In this document: positions 8,948 through 18,604 of the stretch, in pieces
Layout: every line of letters starts with the position of its first letter
How positions within the stretch are numbered: the first letter of the stretch is position 1
Source: Comamonas composti DSM 21721
GTDB lineage: Bacteria > Pseudomonadota > Gammaproteobacteria > Burkholderiales > Burkholderiaceae_C
NCBI RefSeq assembly: GCF_000429845.1
Contig: NZ_KE386973.1
Coordinates: 1 to 64,000, forward strand
Direction of reading: 5' to 3'
DNA length: 64,000 nt
Position numbers and translations under genes: made by a program
Notes under the pieces: model-generated
The model's input: the letters and a program-made list of their open reading frames with translations, nothing else
Databases searched by the model: none
Told to the model about the DNA's origin: nothing

Positions 8948-10921
8948 ATGGCATCTCCATTCTCCTGGCCACGTTGTTGGCTTGGCGCATCGCTGGCTGC
9001 GCCCTTGCTGCTCTCCTCTTGCGTGGTTGAAATCAGTTCGGACGACCGCGACGATGTGCAGGCCTGCGCCATCACCACCGATGACGGCAGCGTGGTCGTG
9101 GGCTCGGGCCTGCCCGGCGATCCGGCCGCGCCCGAGCCTTCCTCGGGCTACCGGGTCGGCAAGAAGGCCGTGCATGCGGCGAAGTACATGGTGGTCACGG
9201 CGAATCCGCTGGCGTCCAAGGCCGGCTGCGAGGTGCTCAAGTCGGGCGGCTCGGCCGTGGATGCGGCCGTGGCCGTGCAAATGGTGCTGGGCCTGGTCGA
9301 GCCCCAGTCCAGCGGCATAGGCGGCGGCGCCTTCATGCTGTACCGCGATGCCGCCAGCGGCAAGGTGCTGGCCTATGACGGGCGCGAGACCGCGCCGGCA
9401 GCGGCCACCGAGAACTATCTGCGCTATGTGGACGATGGCAGCAACCACAATCCGCCCCAGCCCTCGGCCCGGGCCAGCGGCCGCTCGATCGGCACGCCGG
9501 GCGTGCTGCGCATGCTGGAGATGGCGCACAAGGACTATGGCCGCACGCGCTGGGGCCAGCTGTTCCAGCCCGGCATCGATCTCGCGAGCCAGGGCTTTGT
9601 GGTCAGCGGCCGCATGGCAGCGGCGCTGGAAGGCGCCAAGGACGATTTGCGCCGCGATGCCGATGCGGTCCAGGTCTTCTTCAATCCCCAGGGCCAGCCC
9701 TGGCCCCTGGGCAGCCGTTTCGTGAACCAGTCCTATGCGGATACGCTGCGCAGCATTGCGAGCGGCGGCGCCGATGCCTTCTACCGCGGCGATCTGGCGC
9801 GCGCCATGGTGGACAAGATCGGCGTGAGCCAGAGCATGGCCGATGGCTCGGCGATCACGCCTGGCAAGACCACGGTGCAGGACCTGGCCAATTACCAGGC
9901 CAAGCGCAGAGAGGCGATCTGCACCAGCTATCGCGCGCGCTATGTGATCTGCTCCATGCCGCCGCCGTCCTCGGGCGGCATTGCCGTGTCCCAGGCCATG
10001 GGCATTCTGGAGAACTTCAATCTCGAGCCCTACCGGCCAACGGCCATCGATGGCGAGGGCGGCAAGCCCTCGGTCATGGGCGTGCACCTGGTCAGCGAGG
10101 CCTTGCGCCTGGCCTATGCAGACCGCGACAAATATGTGGCCGATACCGACTTCGTGCCTCTGCCCGGCGGCTCGCCCAGCCTGTTGCTGGACAAGAGCTA
10201 TCTGCGCCAGCGCGCGGGACTGATCTCCTCGAGCCGCAGCATGGGCACGGCCCAGGCCGGCAGCTTCGGTCTGCCTGCGCTGGGCGTGGTGCCGGTGAAA
10301 GAGGCCGGCACCACGCACGTGAGCATTGTCGATGCCAAGGGCAATGCGCTGAGCATGACGACCACGGTGGAGTCCAGCATGGGCTCGTTCCATGTCACGC
10401 GCGGCTTTGTGCTCAACAACCAGCTCACGGACTTTTCGGCCGAGCCTCGCACGGCCGAAGGCCCGGTGGCCAACCGCCTGCAGCCGGGCAAGCGCCCGCG
10501 CAGCTCCATGGCGCCCACGCTGGTGTTCGACATGCAGGCCGATGGCAGCGCCGGCAGTTTCAAGATGGCCACGGGCTCGCCGGGCGGCGGCACCATCATC
10601 CAGTACGTGACCAAGACCCTGGTGGGCGCGCTGGACTGGGGGCTGGATGCGCAGCAGGCCACATCCCTCGTGGACTTTGGTGCGACCAACAGCCCGGTGA
10701 CGAATGTGGGCGGCGAGCATCCGAACATCAACGCGACCGACAACGGCAGCCAGGATCCCCTGGTCAAGGGGCTGCGTGCCATGGGGCATGAGGTTTCGGT
10801 GAATGCCCAGTCCAGCGGCATCGGCACGATTCTGAACGTGCGGCGTAACAACCGTCAGCAGCTCGAAGGCGGGGCCGACCCGCGCCGCGAGGGCCTGGCG
10901 CTCGGGGACGCGGTGCGCTGA
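8948..10921 (+). CDS. ggt: Gamma-glutamyltransferase, predicted lipoprotein
   Basis: This 657-residue gamma-glutamyltransferase family enzyme (N-terminal nucleophile hydrolase) cleaves glutathione and gamma-glutamyl amides. The precursor normally self-cleaves before a conserved threonine, visible here in GTTHVSIVDAKGNALSMTTT (Thr about 455). The C-terminal GSPGGGTIIQYV is the usual substrate loop. The N-terminus has a hydrophobic core and a lipobox-like LLLSSC, so the protein is probably a lipid-anchored envelope protein; most GGTs are soluble periplasmic. AAGGAAAG precedes the ATG at 8948. A longer in-frame extension to 8663 has no ribosome site and would bury the signal sequence. A strong terminator follows. 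Confidence 0.9.
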   Translation: MASPFSWPRCWLGASLAAPLLLSSCVVEISSDDRDDVQACAITTDDGSVVVGSGLPGDPAAPEPSSGYRVGKKAVHAAKYMVVTANPLASKAGCEVLKSGGSAVDAAVAVQMVLGLVEPQSSGIGGGAFMLYRDAASGKVLAYDGRETAPAAATENYLRYVDDGSNHNPPQPSARASGRSIGTPGVLRMLEMAHKDYGRTRWGQLFQPGIDLASQGFVVSGRMAAALEGAKDDLRRDADAVQVFFNPQGQPWPLGSRFVNQSYADTLRSIASGGADAFYRGDLARAMVDKIGVSQSMADGSAITPGKTTVQDLANYQAKRREAICTSYRARYVICSMPPPSSGGIAVSQAMGILENFNLEPYRPTAIDGEGGKPSVMGVHLVSEALRLAYADRDKYVADTDFVPLPGGSPSLLLDKSYLRQRAGLISSSRSMGTAQAGSFGLPALGVVPVKEAGTTHVSIVDAKGNALSMTTTVESSMGSFHVTRGFVLNNQLTDFSAEPRTAEGPVANRLQPGKRPRSSMAPTLVFDMQADGSAGSFKMATGSPGGGTIIQYVTKTLVGALDWGLDAQQATSLVDFGATNSPVTNVGGEHPNINATDNGSQDPLVKGLRAMGHEVSVNAQSSGIGTILNVRRNNRQQLEGGADPRREGLALGDAVR

Positions 10922-10942
10922 CCGGCCGAGCCGCTCCCATGA

Positions 10943-10974
10943 AAAAAGCCGCAGGCATGGACCTGCGGCTTTTT
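10943..10974 (+). terminator. Bidirectional rho-independent terminator after ggt
   Basis: A 13-bp perfect stem (10943-10955 with 10962-10974, GCCGCAGG/CCTGCGGC core) is flanked by an A-run on the left and a T-run on the right. It should stop ggt rightward and the DUF2164/ABC transcript leftward. Confidence 0.9.
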
Positions 10975-11002
10975 CGTGCCTGGCAGCAACCGGGGCGGGG
11001 CG

Positions 11003-11263
11003 CTATCGGCTCTTGCGCTGGCTCCAGTAAGAGAACTCCTCTTCCTGAACCTCGTAGTCGAGCTCCTGCAGCCGGCTTTGCATGTGCTCCTGGGCATGGG
11101 CCACGCCCAGGTTGTAGATGCTGGGGCCGATTTCCTGCAGAAAGAATCCCAGCAGGGCGCCGGCCGTGACGTTGCCTATGGGCTCGTCCATGTTTTCGCG
11201 GAAGTAGCGTTCTATGGAGGCAATGGCCTGCTGGCGTGCGTCCTTGCTGAGTTCAATGCTCAT
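11003..11263 (-). CDS. DUF2164-family small protein
   Basis: This 86-residue cytoplasmic protein has the DUF2164 signature ASIERYFRENMDEPIGN followed by ALLGFFLQEIGP and an acidic C-terminus with EEEFSYW. Function is unknown. The ATG at 11263 is preceded by GGAG at a normal distance. It starts 20 bp after the stop of the ABC exporter gene on the same strand, so it is probably the distal gene of a two-gene operon that ends at the terminator at 10943-10974. Confidence 0.8.
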   Translation of the reverse strand: MSIELSKDARQQAIASIERYFRENMDEPIGNVTAGALLGFFLQEIGPSIYNLGVAHAQEHMQSRLQELDYEVQEEEFSYWSQRKSR

Positions 11264-11283
11264 GGTGCTGTGCTCCGCGCGGA

Positions 11284-13122
<1,839 letters not shown>

Positions 13123-13191
13123 GATGTTGTGTACTCCTGGTTACGCCAATGGTAGATGAGCCGGCCCCGGCCATTTCAGGGACCCGACATG

Positions 13192-13211
13192 ACCCCCGTG
13201 GATTCGGGGGT
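13192..13211 (-). promoter_or_regulatory. Stem-loop upstream of the ABC exporter gene
   Basis: ACCCCCG (13192-13198) pairs with CGGGGGT (13205-13211) over a 6-base loop, about 70 bp before the exporter start. It may be a leader hairpin. Nothing identifies it as a known riboswitch. Confidence 0.3.
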
Positions 13212-13259
13212 TAGCGCCAGTGCAGCCAGTTTTCTGCCTCTGTTTCATTCATTGAAAAG

Positions 13260-13339
13260 ATAGCTGGTAGCGCTTGATGGATATGGATTTCAGACATGAA
13301 TATGCTTGAAATCAAGCCAGAGCAAGCGCTGGCAGCTAT
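13260..13339. repeat. REP-like inverted repeat, copy a
   Basis: ATAGCTGGTAGCGCTTG (13260-13276) is inverted as CAAGCGCTGGCAGCTAT (13323-13339), 15 of 17 paired. The space between contains a small inner dyad GATTTCA/TGAAATC. It belongs to the same family as the elements at 34070-34108 and 57063-57140. It lies in the 318-bp gap between the ABC exporter start and cysK. Confidence 0.75.
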
Positions 13340-13366
13340 CAAGATCAATGGTCATGCCGGGGCATG

Positions 13367-13391
13367 AAAAAAGCCGCTGGGGCAGCGGCTT
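13367..13391 (-). terminator. Rho-independent terminator for cysK
   Basis: AAGCCGCTG (13371-13379) pairs perfectly with CAGCGGCTT (13383-13391) over a GGG loop. An A-run at 13367-13372 becomes the T-run on the minus strand. It sits 50 bp after the cysK stop. Confidence 0.85.
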
Positions 13392-13440
13392 GGGTCATGG
13401 GTGCGAATGCCTGGGCTGGCATTCGTCTGCGCAGAGCAGA

Positions 13441-14361
13441 TCAGGCCGTGGGCAGAAAGCCTTCGACCGACAGATAGCGCTCGCCGGTGTCGTAGTTGAA
13501 GCCCAGAACCCTGGCGCCTGCGGGCAGTTCGGGCAGCTTTTGCGCGATGGCGGCCAGGGTGGCGCCCGAGGAGATACCGACCAGCAGGCCTTCCTCGCGT
13601 GCCGCGCGGCGCGCGTATTCGCGTGCGGGCTCGGCCTCGACCTGGATCACGCCGTCGAGCAGGCTGGTGTCCAGATTCCTGGGAATAAAGCCCGCGCCAA
13701 TGCCCTGGATCGGATGGGGCGAGGGCTGGCCGCCCGAGATCACCGGGGATTGTGTGGGCTCGACGGCAAACACCTTCAGATGCGGGAACTTGGCCTTGAG
13801 CACCTTGGCCACACCCGTGAGGTGGCCGCCCGTGCCCACGCCCGTGATCAGCGCGTCCAGCCCATCGGGGAAGTCGGCCAGGATTTCCTGGGCCGTGGTG
13901 CGCGCATGCACATCGATGTTGGCGGGGTTCTCGAACTGCTGGGGAATCCAGGCGCCGGGCGTCTGGGCTGCAAGCTCCTGGGCGCGGGCGATGGCACCCT
14001 TCATGCCCTTTTCCTTGGGCGTGAGATCGAAGCTGGCGCCATAGGCCAGCATCAGGCGGCGGCGCTCTATGCTCATGCTGTCGGGCATCACCAGGATCAG
14101 CTTGTAGCCCTTGACTGCAGCCACCAGGGCCAGGCCCACGCCGGTGTTGCCGCTGGTGGGCTCGATGATGGTGCCGCCGGGCTTGAGGGCGCCCGATTGC
14201 TCGGCATCCTCGACCATGGCCAGCGCAATGCGGTCCTTGATGGAGCCGCCGGGGTTGCCGCGCTCGGACTTGACCCAGACATTCGCACCCGCGCCGAACA
14301 GGCGGTTGATGCGTACATGGGGGGTGTTGCCAATCGTTTGCAGTATGTTGTCTGCTTTCAT
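13441..14361 (-). CDS. cysK: Cysteine synthase A (O-acetylserine sulfhydrylase)
   Basis: This 306-residue PLP enzyme makes cysteine from O-acetylserine and sulfide. The PLP lysine is Lys42 in [11 protein letters not shown], the substrate loop is TSGNTG (about 69-73), and the phosphate-binding glycine loop is [10 protein letters not shown] (about 173-182). GISSGA lies near 267. Residue positions match enterobacterial CysK almost exactly; CysM cannot be fully excluded by eye. GGAGG precedes the ATG. The gene ends at the terminator at 13367-13391 and is separated from the upstream amidase by a short repeat element. Confidence 0.9.
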   Translation of the reverse strand: MKADNILQTIGNTPHVRINRLFGAGANVWVKSERGNPGGSIKDRIALAMVEDAEQSGALKPGGTIIEPTSGNTGVGLALVAAVKGYKLILVMPDSMSIERRRLMLAYGASFDLTPKEKGMKGAIARAQELAAQTPGAWIPQQFENPANIDVHARTTAQEILADFPDGLDALITGVGTGGHLTGVAKVLKAKFPHLKVFAVEPTQSPVISGGQPSPHPIQGIGAGFIPRNLDTSLLDGVIQVEAEPAREYARRAAREEGLLVGISSGATLAAIAQKLPELPAGARVLGFNYDTGERYLSVEGFLPTA

Positions 14362-14497
14362 CGAGCCTCCGGAGAAATGGTTTGCTTGGGCGGTAGATGC
14401 GCTTGCGCGCTGCTGCACACATTGTGCATGCCCCCTGCTGCCTGCCTGGTTATATCGATATGGGCGCAAGAGTGGAAAGCGCAGCGATTCCGGGTCT

Positions 14498-14559
14498 TAG
14501 TGCGTGTTCACGATCTCCTCGCGGCGCGCCTGCGTAGAGAGATCGTGAACACGTTCTTA
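14498..14559. repeat. Short terminal-inverted-repeat element, copy A
   Basis: A 14-bp perfect inverted pair, CGTGTTCACGATCT (14503-14516) and AGATCGTGAACACG (14540-14553), encloses a GC-rich centre (CGCGGCGCGCCTGCG). The ends resemble those of the 273-bp element at 16881-17153, and the whole resembles the copy at 30506-30569. The last three bases, TTA at 14557-14559, are the stop codon of the amidase gene on the minus strand. Confidence 0.8.
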
Positions 14560-15909
14560 CTCCATCTGCTCGACGCCCAGCGCCAGGGACAGCAGCCGCC
14601 GGTCCTGTCCGCCCGCGCAGGCCAGGCTCAGGCCCACGGGGGCCTGGCCGGCTTCATGGCAGGGCAGGGTGATGGCGCAGCCGTCCAGGAAGTTGATCAG
14701 CGTGGGGTTGCGCAAAATCAGTCCGTTGGCATCGAAGTAGGCCTCGTCGCTGTCGGTCAGGTCGGCGATCCTGGGCGCGATCACGGGCACGGTGGGCATG
14801 ACCAGCGCATCGTGCGCGGCCAGTTGCTGCTCCACGCGCGCCACCCATTGCCGGCGCCTGGCCAGCAGGTCCACATAGTCGGCTGCGCTCATGGTCTTGC
14901 CGCGCAGAATGCGCTTGCCCACGCGTGGGTCGTACTCCTCCAGGCGCGTGGCCAGGTATTCGCGGTGCCAGGCCCAGGCCTCGGCCGCGGAGAAGCCGCC
15001 CTGGGCATTGATGGCGGCCAGCTCGTCAAAGGGCGCAACCACGGCTTCGGTGATGCGCGCGCCGGCCGCCGAGAGGCGCTTGAGCGCGCGCTCGTAGGCC
15101 GCGCCCACCTGGTCGTCCATGCGCTGCAGCACCAGATTCGTGGGCGCGAGCAGGCGCAGACCGGCCAGGGGCATGGCCTGCAAATCCTGTGCAGGCTCGC
15201 CCGAGAGCACGGCATCCAGCGTGGCGCAGCAGCGCACGCTGGCCGCCAGCGGGCCTATGGAGTCCAGGCTGGAGGACAAAGGCAGAACGCCTTGCATGGA
15301 CACGCGCCGTGCCGTGGGCTTGAAGCCGGTGAGCCCGCACAGGGCCGAGGGAATGCGCACCGAGCCGCCGGTGTCCGAGCCGATGGCGGCCACAGCCATG
15401 CCATCGGTGACCGAAATCGCTGCGCCCGAGGAGGAGCCGCCAGGAATGCGTCCGCCGTCCACCTCGCGCTGCCAGGGGTTGCGCGGCGTGCCGTAGTGCG
15501 GATTGAGGCCCAGGCCCGAGTAGGCGAACTCGGTCATATTGGTGCTGCCCACGATGACGGCGCCGGCCTGGCGCAGGCGCTGCACCACCAGGGCCGACTC
15601 GGCCGCAGGCGGTGCATTGCGCAGCAGGGCCGAGCCGGCCAGCGTGGTGTGGCCAGCCACATCGAACAAGTCCTTGACCGAGATCGGCAGTCCCTCGAGC
15701 GCCGAGCGCGCCAGGCCGGCGGCGCGCAGCGCATCGCTGGCGCGGGCCTCGGCCATGGCCTGGGCGTGAAAAAGGCGCGTGAACGTGCGCGGCCCTTCGC
15801 CCTGGCCTGCGCGCTGCAAGGCCTGTTCGGTGAGCTGCTGCGAGCTGGTGGCGCCGCTGGCGAGCTGCTGCGAAACCTGGTCCAGGCGGGGAAGGGCGGG
15901 ACGGCTCAT
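14557..15909 (-). CDS. Amidase-signature enzyme
   Basis: This 450-residue serine amidase has the Ser-cisSer-Lys triad visible as Lys79 (ISVKDLFDVAG), cis-Ser about 160 (PGGSSSGAA) and nucleophile Ser183 (SDTGGSVRIPS). Family members include glutamyl-tRNA amidotransferase subunit A and free amidases. No gatB/gatC lies nearby, and AtzF- or indoleacetamide hydrolase-like free amidases are more likely. AGGAG precedes the ATG at 15909; upstream in-frame starts are unsupported. The stop codon is supplied by the end of the adjoining repeat element, so the C-terminus may have been altered by its insertion. It lies 52 bp after the DMT transporter gene on the same strand. Confidence 0.85.
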   Translation of the reverse strand: MSRPALPRLDQVSQQLASGATSSQQLTEQALQRAGQGEGPRTFTRLFHAQAMAEARASDALRAAGLARSALEGLPISVKDLFDVAGHTTLAGSALLRNAPPAAESALVVQRLRQAGAVIVGSTNMTEFAYSGLGLNPHYGTPRNPWQREVDGGRIPGGSSSGAAISVTDGMAVAAIGSDTGGSVRIPSALCGLTGFKPTARRVSMQGVLPLSSSLDSIGPLAASVRCCATLDAVLSGEPAQDLQAMPLAGLRLLAPTNLVLQRMDDQVGAAYERALKRLSAAGARITEAVVAPFDELAAINAQGGFSAAEAWAWHREYLATRLEEYDPRVGKRILRGKTMSAADYVDLLARRRQWVARVEQQLAAHDALVMPTVPVIAPRIADLTDSDEAYFDANGLILRNPTLINFLDGCAITLPCHEAGQAPVGLSLACAGGQDRRLLSLALGVEQME

Positions 15910-15961
15910 GAGAACTCCTGTGAAAAAAGCGGGAGCCATGATCGTATCGCCCTGCGCGCGC

Positions 15962-16867
15962 CTAGGAGCCCGAGGCCAGGGACACGGCCGGTGCGCGCAA
16001 TGGCGTCTTCCACAGCTCGGCCAGCAGCAGGCCGGCAATGGTCAGCACACCGCCCACGGCGTGGTAGGCGGCCAGGGGCTCGCTGAGGGCCACATAGGCA
16101 ATCATGGCCGTGAAGATGGGCGTCAGGTTGAAGAACATGCTGGAGCGCCCCGGGCCGATGCGGGCCACGGACAGCATCCACAGCAGGGGCGCGGCGATGG
16201 AGGCCATGATGCCCGCAAAGCCCACCAGCGGCAGATTGGCCGCATTCAGCCCGATCTTGGGCGAGAGCAGGTACAGCGGCAGCTGGGCGGCCACGGCCAC
16301 GAGGATTTGCAGATACAGCAGTTGCACCGTGGCCAGGCGCGGCATGGGCCAGCGCTTGAGCAGAATGTTGTAGATGGCATAGGACAGCATGGCGATGAAC
16401 ATCAGCACATCGCCGCCGTTGATGCCCTGGGTCAGCAGGCTGGCCGGATTGCCCGAGGACACCACCAGGGCCACGCCGAAAATCGCCAGCAGACAGCCCA
16501 CCACCGCGCCCCAGCTCAGACGCTGGCCCAGCATGACGGTGGACAGGGCGAGCACCAGCATGGGCGTCAGCGAGCCGATCAGCCCCATGTGCGTGGCCGA
16601 TGTCATATGGGCCGCGTAATAGGCCAGGCTTTGGTAGATCACCATGCCCAGCGTGCCCAGCACGATGAGTTTGGCCAGCATGGGCTTGATGTCGGCACGT
16701 TGGCGCCAGATGGATGGCAGCAGAAAAGGCGTGAACAGCACGGCCGCCACGACCCAGCGGAAAAAGCCGATCTCGGCCGCGCCTATGCTGTCGGCGGCCA
16801 GCTTGCTGACCACGGTGTTGACCGACCAGATCAGCACGGCGCAGAGCGGAAAAAGATAAGACCCCAT
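15962..16867 (-). CDS. EamA/DMT-superfamily transporter
   Basis: This 301-residue inner-membrane protein has about ten hydrophobic helices in two repeated halves, as in EamA (drug/metabolite transporter) permeases. It opens LFPLCAVLIWSVNTVVSKL, and the second half contains ASIAAPLLWMLSVARIGP. Such proteins export amino acids, metabolites or drugs; the substrate here is unknown. AGGAG precedes the ATG. It is divergent from the AraC-type regulator at 17249, which is a plausible controller, but the 273-bp repeat element now fills the shared upstream region. Confidence 0.8.
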   Translation of the reverse strand: MGSYLFPLCAVLIWSVNTVVSKLAADSIGAAEIGFFRWVVAAVLFTPFLLPSIWRQRADIKPMLAKLIVLGTLGMVIYQSLAYYAAHMTSATHMGLIGSLTPMLVLALSTVMLGQRLSWGAVVGCLLAIFGVALVVSSGNPASLLTQGINGGDVLMFIAMLSYAIYNILLKRWPMPRLATVQLLYLQILVAVAAQLPLYLLSPKIGLNAANLPLVGFAGIMASIAAPLLWMLSVARIGPGRSSMFFNLTPIFTAMIAYVALSEPLAAYHAVGGVLTIAGLLLAELWKTPLRAPAVSLASGS

Positions 16868-16880
16868 GAAACAACTCCTG

Positions 16881-17153
16881 TAAGAACGTGTTCAAAGTCT
16901 CCTCGCGGCGCGCCAGTGTCTTTGCGGGATGGGATACAAGGCGCGATACCGCAGCAATAGCTGTGCTATTGCGAGGATTCGCAACACAGTAGACCGCCCG
17001 CAAAGCCACTGGCACTAAGGGTTGGAGCGAAATCGGGCGATTTCATCGCGCTGGCGCTTGCTTGCACACGAGTGCAAGCTGCGCCCCATCGACTCGAACT
17101 CATCCCGATTGCGCTCCAACGCGACTGCGTAGAGACCTTGCACACGTTCTAAG
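16881..17153. repeat. 273-bp nested-hairpin element with terminal inverted repeats (MITE-like)
   Basis: The ends are imperfect inverted copies (AGAACGTGTTCAAAGTCTC at the left; the right end read inversely is AGAACGTGTGCAAGGTCTC), about 20 of 25 aligned. Inside are two consecutive long stems. Stem one is 16913-16928 with 16997-17012 (15/16) and holds a perfect GCAATAGC/GCTATTGC hairpin at 16954-16972. Stem two is 17021-17037 with 17104-17120 (16/17) and holds CTTGCAC/GTGCAAG at 17061-17078. No protein-coding content is evident. It occupies most of the space between the DMT transporter and AraC regulator genes. The ends match the short elements at 14498 and 30506. Confidence 0.8.
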
Positions 17154-17248
17154 GCTGGCTATGATGGACTTGTCTTACTTGAAATTCATAGTTCGTTTCA
17201 GACAATCCGTAGCGCAAGTCGGACCTTTGTTGGGGAGGAGCCATCCAT

Positions 17249-18046
17249 ATGCCGCGTCGCAACCAGCTCATGCACATCCAGGATGTGGAGGATGTGCAGG
17301 GCGATTACTTCTTTCGCTATGACGAATTCGGCGCCCATACCGAAGCGCTGGCCCACAGCCACAGCTGGGGCCATCTGAACTACGCCCTGCATGGCAGCAT
17401 GCGCATGGACACTGCGCAGCTGCGCTGGGTGTCGCCGCCGCAGTACGGCATCTGGATTCCGCCCGGCATGGTGCACAGCTGCTATGTGCGCCAGGCCGTG
17501 GTCTACCGCGCGGTCTATCTGACGCCGGCGCTGAGCCAGTCCATGCCCCAGCAGGCCTGCTCGCTGCGCATCAGCCCCATCGTCAAGGCCATCCTGGCCG
17601 ACTTTGCCGAGCGCGATCTGCACATTCCCGACACCGAGGCCGACCTGCGCCTGGCACGCGTGCTGTATGACCAGTTGCAGGCCACGCCGGTGGAGCGCGG
17701 TTACCTGCCTGCAGCCCAGCACCCGGCCCTGGCCCAGGTGCTGGACGCCATGTATGCCGCGCCCGACGACCACCGCAGTCTGGCCGAGTGGGCGAGCAGC
17801 GTGCACATGACGGAGCGCACCCTGGCCCGCCACTGCCAGCGCGAGCTGGGCATGAGCCTGGGCGAATGGCGCCAGCGCATGCGCTATCTGCAGGCCATCG
17901 ACGGCCTGCAGGCCGGGCACACGGTGCAGCAGATTGCGTTTGACCTGGGCTATGCCACGGCTTCGGCCTTTATTGCCATGTTCCAGCGCGAAGCCCAGAT
18001 GCCTCCCGAACAATTTCGGCGCGAGTTCTGTGCAAGTGCTTTGTGA
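17249..18046 (+). CDS. AraC-family transcriptional regulator with N-terminal cupin
   Basis: This 265-residue regulator has an N-terminal cupin-like sensing domain (residues about 10-110, with AHSHSWGHLNYALHG and WIPPGMVHSCYV) and a C-terminal AraC double helix-turn-helix (about 165-262), including LAEWASSVHMTERTLARHCQ and VQQIAFDLGYATASAFIAMF. The histidine-rich cupin matches the subgroup that commonly controls a neighbouring exporter. GGGGAGGAG precedes the ATG. It is divergent from the EamA transporter. Its 3' end also carries the rnpB promoter region. Confidence 0.85.
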   Translation: MPRRNQLMHIQDVEDVQGDYFFRYDEFGAHTEALAHSHSWGHLNYALHGSMRMDTAQLRWVSPPQYGIWIPPGMVHSCYVRQAVVYRAVYLTPALSQSMPQQACSLRISPIVKAILADFAERDLHIPDTEADLRLARVLYDQLQATPVERGYLPAAQHPALAQVLDAMYAAPDDHRSLAEWASSVHMTERTLARHCQRELGMSLGEWRQRMRYLQAIDGLQAGHTVQQIAFDLGYATASAFIAMFQREAQMPPEQFRREFCASAL

Positions 18047-18052
18047 ACACGA

Positions 18053-18058
18053 CATAAT
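18053..18058 (+). promoter_or_regulatory. Candidate rnpB -10 element
   Basis: CATAAT lies 7 bp before the deduced RNase P RNA 5' end. It falls in the 18-bp gap after the araC-type gene, so any -35 element must lie inside that gene's last codons. No good -35 hexamer is visible at 16-18 bp. Confidence 0.45.
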
Positions 18059-18064
18059 GCGCGC

Positions 18065-18503
18065 CGTGAAGTTTGCTGGACCGCCGCTGGTGCAATCATG
18101 GAAACATGGCACTGGAGGAACGTCCGGACTGCACAGGGCGGCGTAGCAGCTAACGGCTGTCCACCGTGAGGTGAGGATCAGAGCAACAGAGACGAGTCCG
18201 AGCAGGTTTTGCCACCGGAGGTGTTCTGTGCGGCGCCAGCGAAAGCTGGCGGAAGGGCAGCGTAAGCTGTCCGAACCCGGCTTAGGCCGGGTCCGCACAG
18301 CCACCCCGAGCGGGCAAGCCCGCTCGGGGTGAAACGGGCAATCTCTACGCGCAGCAATACCAAGTAGGCACACGTTGACGGGGCCCCCGGAGTGTGCGGG
18401 TAGGTAGCATCGAGCCGTGGTGGCGACACCCGGCCCAGAGTAATGGCGGTCATGCCGCAGGCAACTGCGGTACACAGAATCCGGCTTATAGGCAGACTTC
18501 ACA
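18065..18503 (+). ncRNA. rnpB: RNase P RNA, bacterial class A
   Basis: This RNA of about 439 nt is the catalytic subunit that trims tRNA 5' ends. The conserved 5' block GGAGGAACGTCCGGACTGC and the 3' block ACAGAATCCGGCTTATAGGC are diagnostic. The internal AGCAATACCAAGTAGGCA and the CACGTTGACGGGG region fit conserved core segments. The ends GTGAAGT and ACTTCAC pair as helix P1 and set the boundaries. A CG-rich stem (CCCCGAGCGGG/CCCGCTCGGGG) forms a peripheral helix. A terminator follows directly. Confidence 0.95.
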
Positions 18504-18515
18504 CTTTGAATGCCA

Positions 18516-18554
18516 CAAAAAACCGCGTTCCTCGTGATGGGGAGCGCGGTTTTT
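18516..18554 (+). terminator. Rho-independent terminator of rnpB
   Basis: AAAAACCGCG pairs with GCGCGGTTTTT around a short loop, and the stem ends in a T-run. It sits 14 bp past the P1 helix of RNase P RNA. Confidence 0.85.
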
Positions 18555-18604
18555 GTTTCCAGCACAGCGCCCAGGAGGGCGACGGACTTGCCAGGGCGTG
18601 GGAG

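Noticed and set aside
13192-13211. Mini-ykkC or other riboswitch upstream of the ABC exporter
   Set aside because: Only one simple stem-loop is visible, without the paired ACGR loops of mini-ykkC or any other recognised aptamer core.
13306-16086. Very long plus-strand frame (926 codons) across cysK and the amidase
   Set aside because: It runs antisense to two well-supported genes and through a terminator and a repeat element. Its composition (His-, Gly- and Arg-rich) is typical of reverse-frame translation.
17041-17120. tRNA-like gene inside the 273-bp element
   Set aside because: GACTCGAACTCATCCCG recalls a T-arm region, but no cloverleaf with acceptor, D and anticodon stems can be formed; the bases pair as part of the larger stem.
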